A stretch of 64,000 nt of DNA from Pachyseris speciosa (taxonomy: Eukaryota > Cnidaria > Anthozoa > Scleractinia > Pachyseridae): assembly GCA_016490735.1 (NCBI GenBank), contig JAEMWC010000752.1, positions 190,001 to 254,000 of the forward strand. The letters run 5' to 3'. The position numbers and the translations under genes are program-made. Positions 20,060 through 30,479 of this stretch are shown piece by piece; position 1 is the first letter of the stretch; every line of letters starts with the position of its first letter. The notes beneath the pieces were generated by a model, which was not told the origin of the DNA, ran no database searches, and saw only the letters and a program-made list of their open reading frames with translations.

Positions 20060-21080
20060 TGAGTAAAGAAACAAAGACACAGCTGATTTATACCTCATTT
20101 TCCACATGGAAAATAAATTAATATAATACGTGAAAAAAGCAAAGACAGTTACTGCCTAGTTTTTCCCCATTTTTCATGTGGAAGAGAAAGGAATGGAGAA
20201 AAGCAATAATTAGAATAGGCCAAGTTATACTCCATTTTGTCTTATTTTTCTGTAAAGAAAGGCTCTGGCAAAGATCATTCATCAAATATTTATAACGATA
20301 ATTTCCAACACCACAGGAATTTTCCCCTTTGACTGATATTATATAAGAGCATTTCAGTAACGTAAAATTAGTAAATAAAAGTAATTTACAGGAGCGCTTT
20401 GAGTGAAAAAACAAAGACACTTACCAGGTGCGTTTTCCCCTTTTTAACATGGAAGAAAAAGGAAAGCACAAAATCAATAATCAGAATAATCATAGTTAGA
20501 CTTCATTTCGCTTTATTTAACTCTAACGATTACTTAATGTGTATAACTTGCCATCAGTTTTTCCACAGAAATGTTTCCTTTTTTGTCATGTTATTTTAGG
20601 ACAATCTTCAGTAATTTGTTAATATAGGTAATAAGAGAAATTTAAATGACTTCATTTAAAAGCAATTTTTATACTAAGTGAAAAACAAAGACAATTACGG
20701 CCTGATTTTTCCCAATTTTTCATATGGAAAAGTAAGGAAAGGAGAAAGTCAGTAATTACAATAGGTCAAGTTATCCTTCACGTTATCGTATCCATCTCTA
20801 ACCAAAGACGTTGGTAAAGAACAATCATCACATATTTATAAAGATTATTTAATGTGTATAGCTTGCCATCAGTTCGTCCACAGAAAAGTTTCCTTTTTTC
20901 GCATATTATTTTAAGACCACATTTAGGAAGATGCTTATGGTTTGATTTTACCCCATTTTTGGCATGGAAGAAAAAGGTATAGATACAGTCAGTAATTAGT
21001 ATATGCCAAGATATGCTTCATGTTATCTTATTTATTGGTAAGCAAAGACATTGGGAATGAAGAAGCATCCCATATTTGTA
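20060..21080. repeat. Diverged tandem array related to the 30-38 kb satellite
   Basis: Units of roughly 290-300 bp repeat the phrases gagtgaaaaaacaaagacac, catatggaaaa and agtaattagaataggccaag, which also make up the ~144 bp satellite at 30.5-38.1 kb. This copy is older and its units are longer. Confidence 0.6.
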
Positions 21081-21942
21081 ACGTTTACTTAAAGGGGAAC
21101 AAGGATCTAGAAAAATTTCATCAAATGAAAGTTCAGAAGGTGAAATAACTGATACTAACATTAATCTGACCTATCATCAATTTTTTTTGCCGATAATTGT
21201 GGAAAAAAAAAAAGAAAAAAAAAACGAAGAGATTTTCGGCATATAATTCATGTTAAGGTGGTTTTCCACTGAAGAGCATATGAAGAAACCATGAGTTTTT
21301 TGCTAAAAGTGAGTTGGGGGGGGGGGGGGGGGGGGGGGGGCTATTAAAACTCTTATCTCTCCAAAGATTTGATGGAGGACTGGGTATCATTATGCATGTA
21401 TCTTGTCACATGACTGCTGGTCACGTGGCCATACTCGGCTCATTTGGACTCAATTTCTGGTCGGCTGGATCATTTGCAGAATTTACCTTGGAATGGTCAA
21501 AATTGCCCTAAATTATTGTGTTTTGGGTCATTTGCTGGTGCCGGAGCTCATCATCAAGGGCTGAGAAGGCTTAAACCTTGCCAATTCCAAGGAACCGCTT
21601 ATTGGTACTACGAATACAACAAACTTTGTTCGAAAGCTCGCTTGAAGCTGCTGACGGTTTGTTATTAGTGGACAAGGGGCCTAAAAGCAGATGTGCCTTG
21701 TCTCACCGGGCTCCAATCTTCATTGGCGGAAGTTTCATTGAATGCTGAAGGTGTCCGAACAAATTTTGGTGCAGGATTGAAGCCTGGTCTGAGACTTAAA
21801 AGAAAATGGTAAATTGTTTTTGAAGAGCCTTTACCGATCAAAGATATGTGGAGCCTCCCAGGATGCAATGGGTGCAGATTCTTGCTAATTTGCTGCTTGG
21901 TTACGGTTGCTGATAAAAAGGGAGCTGAGAGAGCTCTTAGAG
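21081..21942. other. Non-coding stretch with a G homopolymer
   Basis: I see no gene here. A run of about 25 G lies at 21,314-21,340. The two short open frames nearby are not supported by anything else. Confidence 0.6.
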
Positions 21943-22191
21943 AGATTTAGCATCGCTTTTACGGCAAATGGCAAACGGCAAACGCCAGGCTGAAATTTTC
22001 TCTTTCATGAAAAACAATGAAACTATTTTGGTTTAAACTTATCTCCACCCAGTCGGCCACAGCTATCGAGTAAACACGAAAAAGAGAGAAATGAGTTCGA
22101 GAAACACAAGTTTTTGCGTTTTAGAACAAACAGCGGCTTGACGTTTCCCGTTTGGCGTTAGCCGTAAACGCGAAGCTAAATCTCTCTATTG
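21943..22191. mobile_element. MITE with GAGAGATTTAGC ends and TA flanks
   Basis: The ends gagagatttagc and gctaaatctctc are inverted and each is followed inward by similar cggcaaacgcca-type sequence. TA lies on both sides, as in Tc1/mariner-type insertion. From 22,192 to 23,047 I see only AT-rich DNA. Confidence 0.65.
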
Positions 22192-23104
22192 TTTGCCTTT
22201 TTTCCCTCAAACTTCCTCCTTAATTTGAAAGCAGGAGATCTGTTTTGTAATGTTTACTCTCTGAATAAAGGATTGAGTCATAAAAAGATTTGTTCAGACT
22301 GCTCGCTTGCGAGGTAATATTTTCATTTAATTCCTGCACTAGTTTGAGCTGATGTGTTGTTTACATTCTATCTGTATGCTATTACTTTGCTGGAGAAGTG
22401 CACTGTCACGCCTGTTTGATTTTTTACCCTCTTCCCCATGTGTAGCAAACACTTTTGCTGTGATATTGCTGGAAAAGATGGCAAAACCTGATCACAGCAA
22501 TTTTTTTTGTGACCCTATGCAGGTTTGAAATTTGAAACTGGCATGGAATTTGTAGATGACAACAATTATTTGCTTTTCATGATTTTACTTTTACCAGCTT
22601 TTAGGGGATCAAATTAGAGGTACACAAACCTTCCATGCAATGAACCAAAATAAAGCCAATCTGTTGAATTGTTCTTTGATAACATTTGAAAGACTGATGG
22701 TAGGTATGGGCAGAAAATACCCATTTTTGGCAAAGTGAAACTTTGAGGATTTTTCTCTCTGCAAAGAACCAGAGTCAGTCCACAAGTGTAGGTTCACAGC
22801 ATAAATCAATACATACATAATCTGCAAAAAAATGTTTCTTGCCTCAGTGACTAAGTGTTTCTGCTCAATTATATTTACCGAGGAAGCACTATTAAAGATA
22901 TTTGACAAAAGCTTGTTCTGTTGCTATGGCAACAAGAGACTCATTCATCGTTGCGTTTGTCATCATTCATGGCAACAAGCATGATGGTAATTTCTACTGA
23001 GTTAGTTTGATTTTGGAGAAAAAGGAGCTCTTGAGTGGAAGACCCCCTTAACACACATATAGTCACCCAGACATCCTATAATGATAACACATATTTCGCA
23101 GCAT

Positions 23105-23826
23105 ACCCCTATAAAGTCTTGTGTACCCTTACAAACCTTAGGGTACCCTTAGAAACCCTAGTATACCCATATGAACTATGGTATACCCTTATAAACCCTA
23201 GTATACCCTTAGAAACCATTGTATACCCTTATAAATCCTAGTATATTCTTATATTTAAACCCTAGTATACCTTTATGAACACTGGTAAACCCTTATAAAC
23301 CTTAATACACTCTTCTAAGCCATAGTATACCCTTATAAACCCTAGTAAAACTTATAAACCCTAGTATGCCCGTATGAACTCTGGTAAACCCTTAGAAACC
23401 CTGCTATACCCTTAGAAACCCTAGTATACCGGTATCAACTCTGGTATACCCTTAGAAACCCTAGTATACCCTTAGAAACCCTAGTACACCCTTATAAACC
23501 ATAGTAAACCCTGGTAAACTCTAGTACACGCGGATGAACCCTGGTATACCCTTAGAAATCTTAGTATACCTGTACGAACTCTGTTATACCCTTATAAACC
23601 CTAGTATACCCATATGAACTCTGGTATACCCTTGTAAACCCTAGTATACCCTTCTAAACCATAGTATACCCTTATAAACCTTAGTATACCCTTAGAAACC
23701 ACAGTATACCCTTATAAACCCTAGTATACCCTTATAAACCCTAGTATACCTGTATGAACTCTGGTATACCCTTATAAACCTTAGTACACCGTTATAAACC
23801 CTAGTATACCCTTATAAACCCTAGTC
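23105..23826 (+). repeat. Minisatellite, left arm (~20 bp unit)
   Basis: The unit is close to tagtatacccttataaaccc, repeated about 35 times with substitutions (gaac, agaa variants). More units lie at 24,483-24,515 after an insertion. Confidence 0.92.
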
Positions 23827-23964
23827 CACCTTTTTTATATATTTTTTATTTTCTATTTTGTTTTTATTTTATTTTATTTTTTTTTAATTTTTTAACTAAG
23901 ACTTGTGAGGAGCACGACGGAAGACTTGTGGTTGTAGTTGTAGTTTTCTTTTTATTTCCTACGC

Positions 23965-23992
23965 GTTTCGTCTCTCACGGAGACTCCATCAG
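23965..23992 (-). other. Hammerhead-like motif, degenerate
   Basis: On the minus strand a ctgatgg start, a gtctc/gagac stem and a terminal gaaac resemble a hammerhead core. The position after CUGAUG is G instead of A, so activity is doubtful. It may be the tip of a Penelope-like element nested in the minisatellite. Confidence 0.3.
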
Positions 23993-24137
23993 GGAATGAA
24001 TACAACTAACATAGAACAGCATATTTAACACATTCGTGTTTCTAAGTTTAACTTTACATGGAAGTGATTAATAATCAAAACAGGCTGTTGCCGGACGTTA
24101 CGAAAAAACGCCCAAAATACGTATGTGATTGCCTGTT

Positions 24138-24194
24138 GTTAAAGTTTGGGGGCCATACGATTAGCGCTAATCGTATGGCCCCAAACTTTAACAC
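24138..24194. repeat. Near-perfect 56 bp palindrome
   Basis: The arms gttaaagtttggggg and ccccaaactttaac meet at a ttagcgctaa centre. This is a very short foldback element or hairpin next to the SINE tail. Confidence 0.85.
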
Positions 24195-24199
24195 TAGGG

Positions 24200-24474
24200 G
24201 TGGTCATAGCCAGAGCTTTGTTACGTCCCTAGTGGTTCTTTTTCGTCCCACAGAATCAGATTAAGTGAAAGTACTGTGAGACGGGGCCCACGATTTATCG
24301 TCCTTATCCGAGAAGACTAGAAAAGTCTAACCATTTGCAGATGTCATTACAAAAGCAGCACTTTCTCCTCAGTTATTTAAAGACCCTGAGTGTTGGTACG
24401 GCCGGGGTTAGAACCGCGACCTTCCGCATGGTAGACCGGTGCTCTACCACTGAGCTAACCAGTCTGCGGTCAAT
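24200..24474 (-). mobile_element. tRNA-derived SINE (copy 2)
   Basis: Read on the minus strand it has a tRNA-like head (gttagctcagtggtagagca, then a ggttctaacccc-type B box) and the same body as the 18.2 kb copy (actcagggtctttaaataac, ggataaggacgataaat). It interrupts the left minisatellite arm. Confidence 0.75.
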
Positions 24475-24539
24475 ATAAGCCCAATATACCCTTATAAACC
24501 CTAGTATACCCTTATCCCTCGCGAGACATCGAGACATTT

Positions 24540-25215
24540 TCTTCAGCTGTAATAATATAATACTAATAATAATAACAAAGGAACGAAATGATGCACTTTA
24601 ACACAAATAACGAAATGGCGTCCAGGAATGTTCTATGTTTGAGATTTTATCATCGTGAAGATGCTGTCGACATAATTCACGCTTGATGTTTTATCTGGAC
24701 TGAGTTTATTAAGAGAGAACAGGGACGAATTGAGAACTTCCTTCTTTTTCTTTTACTTTCTTGTAGTGCCTCAAAAAATGTTTTACTGGTTCCATGGTAT
24801 CGAAATTTATTTTTGTTTTTTTTTTCTACATATTTCATTAATTAATTTTTTCCACTTTCGACCCTCACTCCCCAAATTTCACCCTCGATCCTCAGCCTCG
24901 ACCTTCACCCTTGACCCTCACCCTCACCCTCACCTCGACCCTCGAACCTCGACATTTAGCTACACTCTCTCTCGAGCTCCAGTGCCTTTCTTGATTATTC
25001 GAAACTTTCTTTAACTTCATAAAGCTGCAGAAATAGGGTTTCATTTCTGCCTTTTTTCCGACTATAGACTCTCGCATGGCCGTAGCTAGAATGAGGAAAA
25101 CCGTTGCCCGTTCCAGGAAGGAAAACGGCGAGCGAAAAAAATTGGGGGAAAGGGGGAAGGAAAAGAGAGAAAGGCGTTCCTTCATGTCAAGGATATATTA
25201 GGCCGGCCTTTCAGG
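24540..25215. other. Central non-repetitive part of the TTAA element
   Basis: The stretch contains a simple ctcgaccctcaccctcaccc-type repeat near 24,890-24,950 and no credible gene. The two open frames here are low-complexity artefacts. Confidence 0.5.
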
Positions 25216-26295
25216 GATATGCTTGGGGTTAATAGGGTGTCGTAGGGTTTACAAGGGTGTTCTAGGGTTTACATAGGTAAGCTGGGGTTTAAAAGGGTGT
25301 TACGGTTATTAGAGTGTACAGGGGTTTACTAGAATATTTTGGAGTTTACACAGGTATGACAGGGTTTAATAGGACATTTTGGGTGTTTAAATAGGTACTC
25401 AAGGTTTCATAAACGTGACTAGGGTTTTGAAGGGTTTACAATGGTCTGCTAGGGTTTAATAGGGCATAAAACGGCTTAAAAGGGCATGACGGGGTTTAGT
25501 AGGGTATACTAGGGTTTAAAAAGGTGAGATATTGTTTCCTAGGGTGTACTAAGGTTTACAGTGACGTTACTAGGGCTAACAAGGATAAAATAAGGGTTTA
25601 CTAGGGTATACCAGGGTCTACATGGTAAGCATAAACTAGATATAATATAATGGTTTACAAGGGTATACTGGGGTTTCCTAGAGTATACTAGGGTTTACAA
25701 GGGTATACTAGGGTTTGCTGGTGTATACTTGGGTTTACCAGGTTACATTAGATTTTGTCAGGGTATACCAGGGTCTACTAGGTTTTACTTGGGGTTATAA
25801 GAGTATGCTAGGGTCTAAAAGGATGTACTAGAGTTAACAAGACTATTCAAGGGTTTATAACAGTGTACTAGGGTTTATAAAGGTATACTATGGTTTCTAG
25901 GGTATGCTAGGGTTAATAAGGGTATATCAGGGTTTCTAGGGGTATACTAGGATTTACAAGGGTTTTAAAGGGTATACTATTGCTTATACGGTATAGTAGG
26001 GTTTACAAGGGATTAGAAGGGTATACTAGGGTTTATAGGAATATAATAGGGTTTATAGGGTTATACTAGGGCTTAGAAAGGTATACTAAGGTTTATAAGG
26101 GTATACTAGGGTTTATAGGGGTATACTAGGGTTTAGAAAGGTATACTAGGGTTTATAAGGGTATACTAGGGTTTATGAGGGTATATTTGGGTTTAAAAGG
26201 GTATGCTAGGGATTATTACGTTTTCAATGTTGTAATGCGCATTCGATCATATCTTTATTGCATGTTAGACTGCGCAATATAAGAAATAAACATTA

Positions 26296-26329
<34 letters not shown>

Positions 26330-26956
26330 GATTATAATAGGGGTTTGTAATGGTATCATAGGGTTCATAAGGGTATACTAGAGTTTAAAGGGTATTCTGG
26401 TGTTAATAACATTATACTGGGGTTTTCAAGGGTATGCTAGGGTTCATGAAGGTATACTAGGGTTTATAGGGGTATACGGGGGTTTATAAGGGTATACTAC
26501 GGTTTATAACGGTATGCTAGGGTTTAGAAAGGTTTATTAGGGTTTATAGGGTATACGGGGGTTTATAATGGTATACTAGAGTTACAAGGGGTATACTAGG
26601 GTATATAAGGACACACTTAAGGGTTCAGAAAGGTATAATAGGGTTTACAAGGTATACAAGGGTATAAAGAGGTATAATAGTGCTAATAAAGGTATATCAG
26701 GGTTTATGCGGGTATACTAGAGTTTACAAGTGTATGCTAGGTTTTATAAGAGTATTGTGGGTTTTATGAGGGTATCCTAGTGTTTACAAAGGTATGCTAG
26801 GGTTATAAGAATATAATGGGTTTATAATGGTATTCTAGGGTTTATAAGGGTATGCTGGGGTTAATGAGGGTATACTGGGGTTTACAAGGGTATACTACAT
26901 TTATAGGGCTCTACTGGGGTTTATAAGGGTAATTGGGGGGTTTATAAGGGTATACT

Positions 26957-27262
26957 TAACAATTGGATTATAAGGTCGAGGTTTTTATCGCGCGTTGGGT
27001 AATGAGGGCGCAGCCCGAATCAGCTATCACAGATAGAAATTGAGAGCGAATAATCTAATTGTTTTAGTATAAATCTACTAGTCGTCCAAAACTAAACAAG
27101 TAAATTATCTAATTCCTCCTCGGAGACACTTCGAAAACGCGAAGAAGCGGCCGCCATTTTGTTGACAACCGCTACTGACTATCAATCACAGAATAGATAG
27201 CGAATAGCGTAGCCAATCAGAGAACGGCAAACATGATAGAACGCTAGTAGATTTATACTAAT
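26957..27262. mobile_element. Two adjacent MITEs in the minisatellite
   Basis: The first piece has inverted ends aacaattggattat and ataatctaattgttt (26,957-27,065). The second has agtataaatctactag and ctagtagatttatact (27,065-27,262). Neither is coding. Confidence 0.6.
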
Positions 27263-27910
27263 AGGGCTTATAGGGGTTTTTTTATAAGGGTATTCTACGG
27301 TTTATAGGGGTTTACGAAGATATATAAGGGTATACTATGGTTTATAAGAGTATGCTAGGGTTGATAAAGGTATACTAGGGTTTATAGGGGTATATGGGGG
27401 TTTATAAGGGTATACTAGGGTTTGTAGGGGTATACGAGGGTTTATAACGACATACTAGGGTTTATAGGGGTGTACGGTTTTTTATAAGGATATACTAGAG
27501 TTAATAGGGGTATACTAGGACATATAAGGTATCTTAGGGTTTAGAAAGGTATACTAGGGTTTAGGGTATACTAAGGTTTATAGGGATATACTAGGGCTAA
27601 TAAGGGTATATCACGGTTTATGAGGGTATACTATAGAGTTTACAAGGGTATGCTAGGGTTTATAAGCGTATAGTGGGTTTTTTGAGGGTATTTTAGTGTC
27701 CACAAAGGTATGCTAGGGTTTATAAGAGTATACTGAGGTTGATAATGGTATTCGAGGGTTTATAAGGGTTTACTGGGGTTTCCAAGGGTATACTAGGATT
27801 TATAGGGCTATAGTAGGGTTTATGGGGGTATAGGGGGCTTTATAATAGTATACTACTTTTTATAGGGGTATACGGGAGAATATGAGGGTATACCACGGTT
27901 TATAGGGGGA

Positions 27911-29025
27911 TATTGATTGATTGATTGATTGGTAACTTTATTTTAACACGGTAAAATTCATCAGTAAAAAATACAACATCCTATGCCTAATTACAACTTT
28001 GTCTAGGAATTAATTACTAAAAATAAAATGCTTTACATGAATACCGTGTCAGAGAAAAGAGTACAATTGCTAAACTTATACAGAAAAGCGTGAGGGGACT
28101 CTGCTTGCCGTACGTCAGAAGGTAAGCTATTCCACAGTACCGCACCGCTATAGCTTAAATTTTTTTTGAGAAAATTAGTGCGGGGCAATGGAACAGTAAG
28201 TCTGTTCACAGAGTCTCTCAGCGAATAGCTTACATCATTTCGTAATGTAAATAGATTGCTTAGAAAGGCGGGAGTGAGACCATGTAGAGACCTAAATACC
28301 GTTATGGCTTTCTGCATCTGTTTTTGAATGCTTAGTTTTCGCCAGCCAAGTTTGGCGAATAAATCATCCACATTAGAGTCAAAGTTGGAAAAAGTCAACA
28401 CACGAGCAGCACGGTTTTGTAGTTTCTGCAATTTATTTGAGAGCGTTATATTACAGGAATCCCAAACAACACTGCAGTAATTGAAATGCGGCAAAACTAA
28501 GCTATTAAAGACAGAGTGCAGAGTCGCTGGAGGGACAAAAGAACGGATTCGTTTTAGTGCCCCAATACCGGATGAAATTTTCTTAGATAGCTGTTCAGTG
28601 TGAGTATTCCAAGAGAAGTTTTCATCATTATAAACGCCAAGAGATTTTAAAGAGCTCACTTGATCAATTGGCACACCATCTAGGCAAAGGCAAGGCGCCC
28701 TTGGTAAAGTGCGCAATCTTTGCCTCGATCCTATAAGCATAAATTCCGTTTTGGTGGTATTTAGTGTAAGTTTGTTGGAAATAAGCCAGTTATTGACTAA
28801 ATCAAGGTCCCTATTCGTAGACTCATTAATGACATTTATATCGTTATGTGCAAAAGTCAAATGCGTGTCATCCGCATACATTCTTTGACAAGAACTAGAC
28901 CGGACAATTTGACAAGTCATTAATATAGAGTAAACATAAAAGAGGGCCTAAAATTGCCCCTTGCGGAACACCGCAGTTAAGATTACGAATATCAGATAGG
29001 GCGCTATTAACAAAGCATTTATAAG
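27911..29025 (-). mobile_element. CR1/L2-like LINE, 5' truncated
   Basis: The minus-strand reverse-transcriptase C-terminal part begins near 29,020 with LNCGVPQGAILGPLLCLLYI. A break separates it from the 295-codon frame 28,033-28,920, which carries the catalytic MYADDTHLTFA, the thumb region (SLKSLGVYNDENFSW) and a C-terminal PFNYCSVVW-type segment as HFNYCSVVWD. The 3' end is a (attg)n tail at 27,911-27,930, typical of CR1/L2-type LINEs. The N-terminal endonuclease and most of the RT are missing, so it is a dead insertion in the minisatellite. Confidence 0.85.
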
Positions 29026-29232
29026 GGTATAGGGTATACTAGAGTTTATAGGGGTATACTATGGTTTCTAAGGGTATACTAGGGTTTATAAGGGTATACC
29101 AGCGTTTATACGAGTATACTAGGGTTTCTAAGGTTATAGTAGGGTTTATAAGGGTATACAAGAGTTTATAGGGGTATGCTGGGAAATATGTGTTATCATT
29201 ATAGGATGTCTGGGTGACTATGTGTGTGTTAA

Positions 29233-30333
29233 CATGAATTACTTTTTATTTTTATTTTTTCCCGTTAGCCGCCATCTTTGTTTCTGAAATGGAGACAAGG
29301 CTGTGACTTCACATTAGAAAAGGAGAATATAGCTTAGGCAGTGATATATAGATAGTGAGAACGATTCGTTTCTTGAGCTAGATATCTTTTCAAATGTTGC
29401 AATACACCCGTTTATGTTTGAACCACAAAACGGTTCTTCTTCTTCAGAAGAAGCTGACTTCAGCATGGCTCAAGGTCAGCAAGAAACAGAAGAAACCGGA
29501 GCCGATCTTACCATTCCATCGATCGCGCCTCGGCCGATCACGAATAGATCAGAATGCGCCGCTAAGGGTTTACAAATGAGTAATTTCGTGAAGTATAAAT
29601 CGACTTAAGCGATGCTCACAAATAAATTCCTATTTTACCACCTTACCAACTGAACCAAAATAAAAAAAATGTTGCTTATTTAAGAGACTTTTAAGAGCGA
29701 CATTAATATGCTTCACGCGCTTGCTTTTGTGAACATTCCCTCCCGAGAGCGCGCTGCTTTGCACAGGTTAGAATATTATAGTCTGGACTTCGCTACGGGG
29801 ACTCCAATGTCTTGTTCAACGGATGTTCATTTCGTGGAACGATTTTTGGTTCCAGTCATTTGTTGCCGATGGAACTCAGACACTTAAAGTCAGGCTACAT
29901 AGTATTCCTGATCTCGCATACAAATACGCAATTAGTAACTTGTGAGAGTAACTATGTACAAACAAAAATAAAGTTTAAAAAGGACTTAACTCCACTTATA
30001 CCCTGAATTTTTCGTACTAGCTCCCTGACTTTTCTCATCTTACTGGTTAACACCTTAATTGCCTCTGAGAATGTCACCACGACAAGCCAAAGGCAATGGA
30101 ACAAAGTATAAACGCATCTGATGGAGAACGCAAGAATAAACTAGTTTTGCTGTCGGAAACAAAGAAAAAAAAAGCGAGAAAGAAACTGTCTTTTTATACT
30201 TGCGAGTGAAGGTGCGCGACCGTAACCCATGTTCCAGTACACGTGGGATTTCAGTAGCGGAACTTTTTGTCTGAACGAAAAATCCGCGCTTTGATTCCGT
30301 TTTCAAAGTTTCTCACATGGCTTACATTATTTT
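29233..30333. other. Unassigned intergenic DNA with a short ORF
   Basis: The frame 29,414-29,608 reads FEPQNGSSSSEEADFSMAQG and ends at a stop after KYKST. It is an acidic Ser-rich start that could be a host exon, but I see no continuation. The rest is AT-rich. Confidence 0.25.
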
Positions 30334-30463
30334 GAAACATGATTTTGGACGGTTCACATGATCGAGACATTACACTTCAATAATTCACAACGGTTCACAT
30401 CAGTTCACATCCCCAGTTAAAGAATATAAAAATATACTTTATTTGAGTTATGTGAACTGTTGT
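30334..30463 (+). repeat. 130 bp direct repeat, left copy
   Basis: The sequence starting ttttggacggttcacatgat and ending tgtgaactgttgt recurs in the same orientation at 38,422-38,551. The two copies bracket the whole satellite array. Confidence 0.85.
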
Positions 30464-30479
30464 AAACTGAGGAAAAAAA

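Larger units (their letters stand above)
25220..29180 (-). repeat. Minisatellite, right arm (~20 bp unit, inverted)
   Basis: The unit is agggtttataagggtatact, the reverse complement of the left-arm unit, in more than 100 variant copies. Insertions interrupt it at about 26,215-26,335 (a short sequence ending in (TTA)n), 26,957-27,262 (MITEs) and 27,911-29,025 (LINE). Confidence 0.92.
23048..29232. mobile_element. 6.2 kb TTAA-flanked non-autonomous transposon with minisatellite arms
   Basis: TTAA occurs at 23,048-23,051 and 29,229-29,232. Just inside, 64 bp are near-perfect inverted copies (cacacatatagtcacccaga at the left; cacacacatagtcacccaga reading in from the right). Inward from both sides lie long arrays of the same ~20 bp unit in opposite orientation. 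TTAA targets are typical of piggyBac-type elements, but no transposase is present. Nested insertions: a SINE, a palindrome, MITEs and a LINE fragment. Confidence 0.7.

Noticed and set aside
24730..25014. 94-codon ORF with HPHPHLDP repeats
   Set aside because: It is translated simple sequence (ctcaccctcaccc) and not a gene.
23100..29180. CRISPR-like regular repeat array
   Set aside because: Units of ~20 bp are contiguous without spacers and lie in an animal-type transposon; this is a minisatellite.
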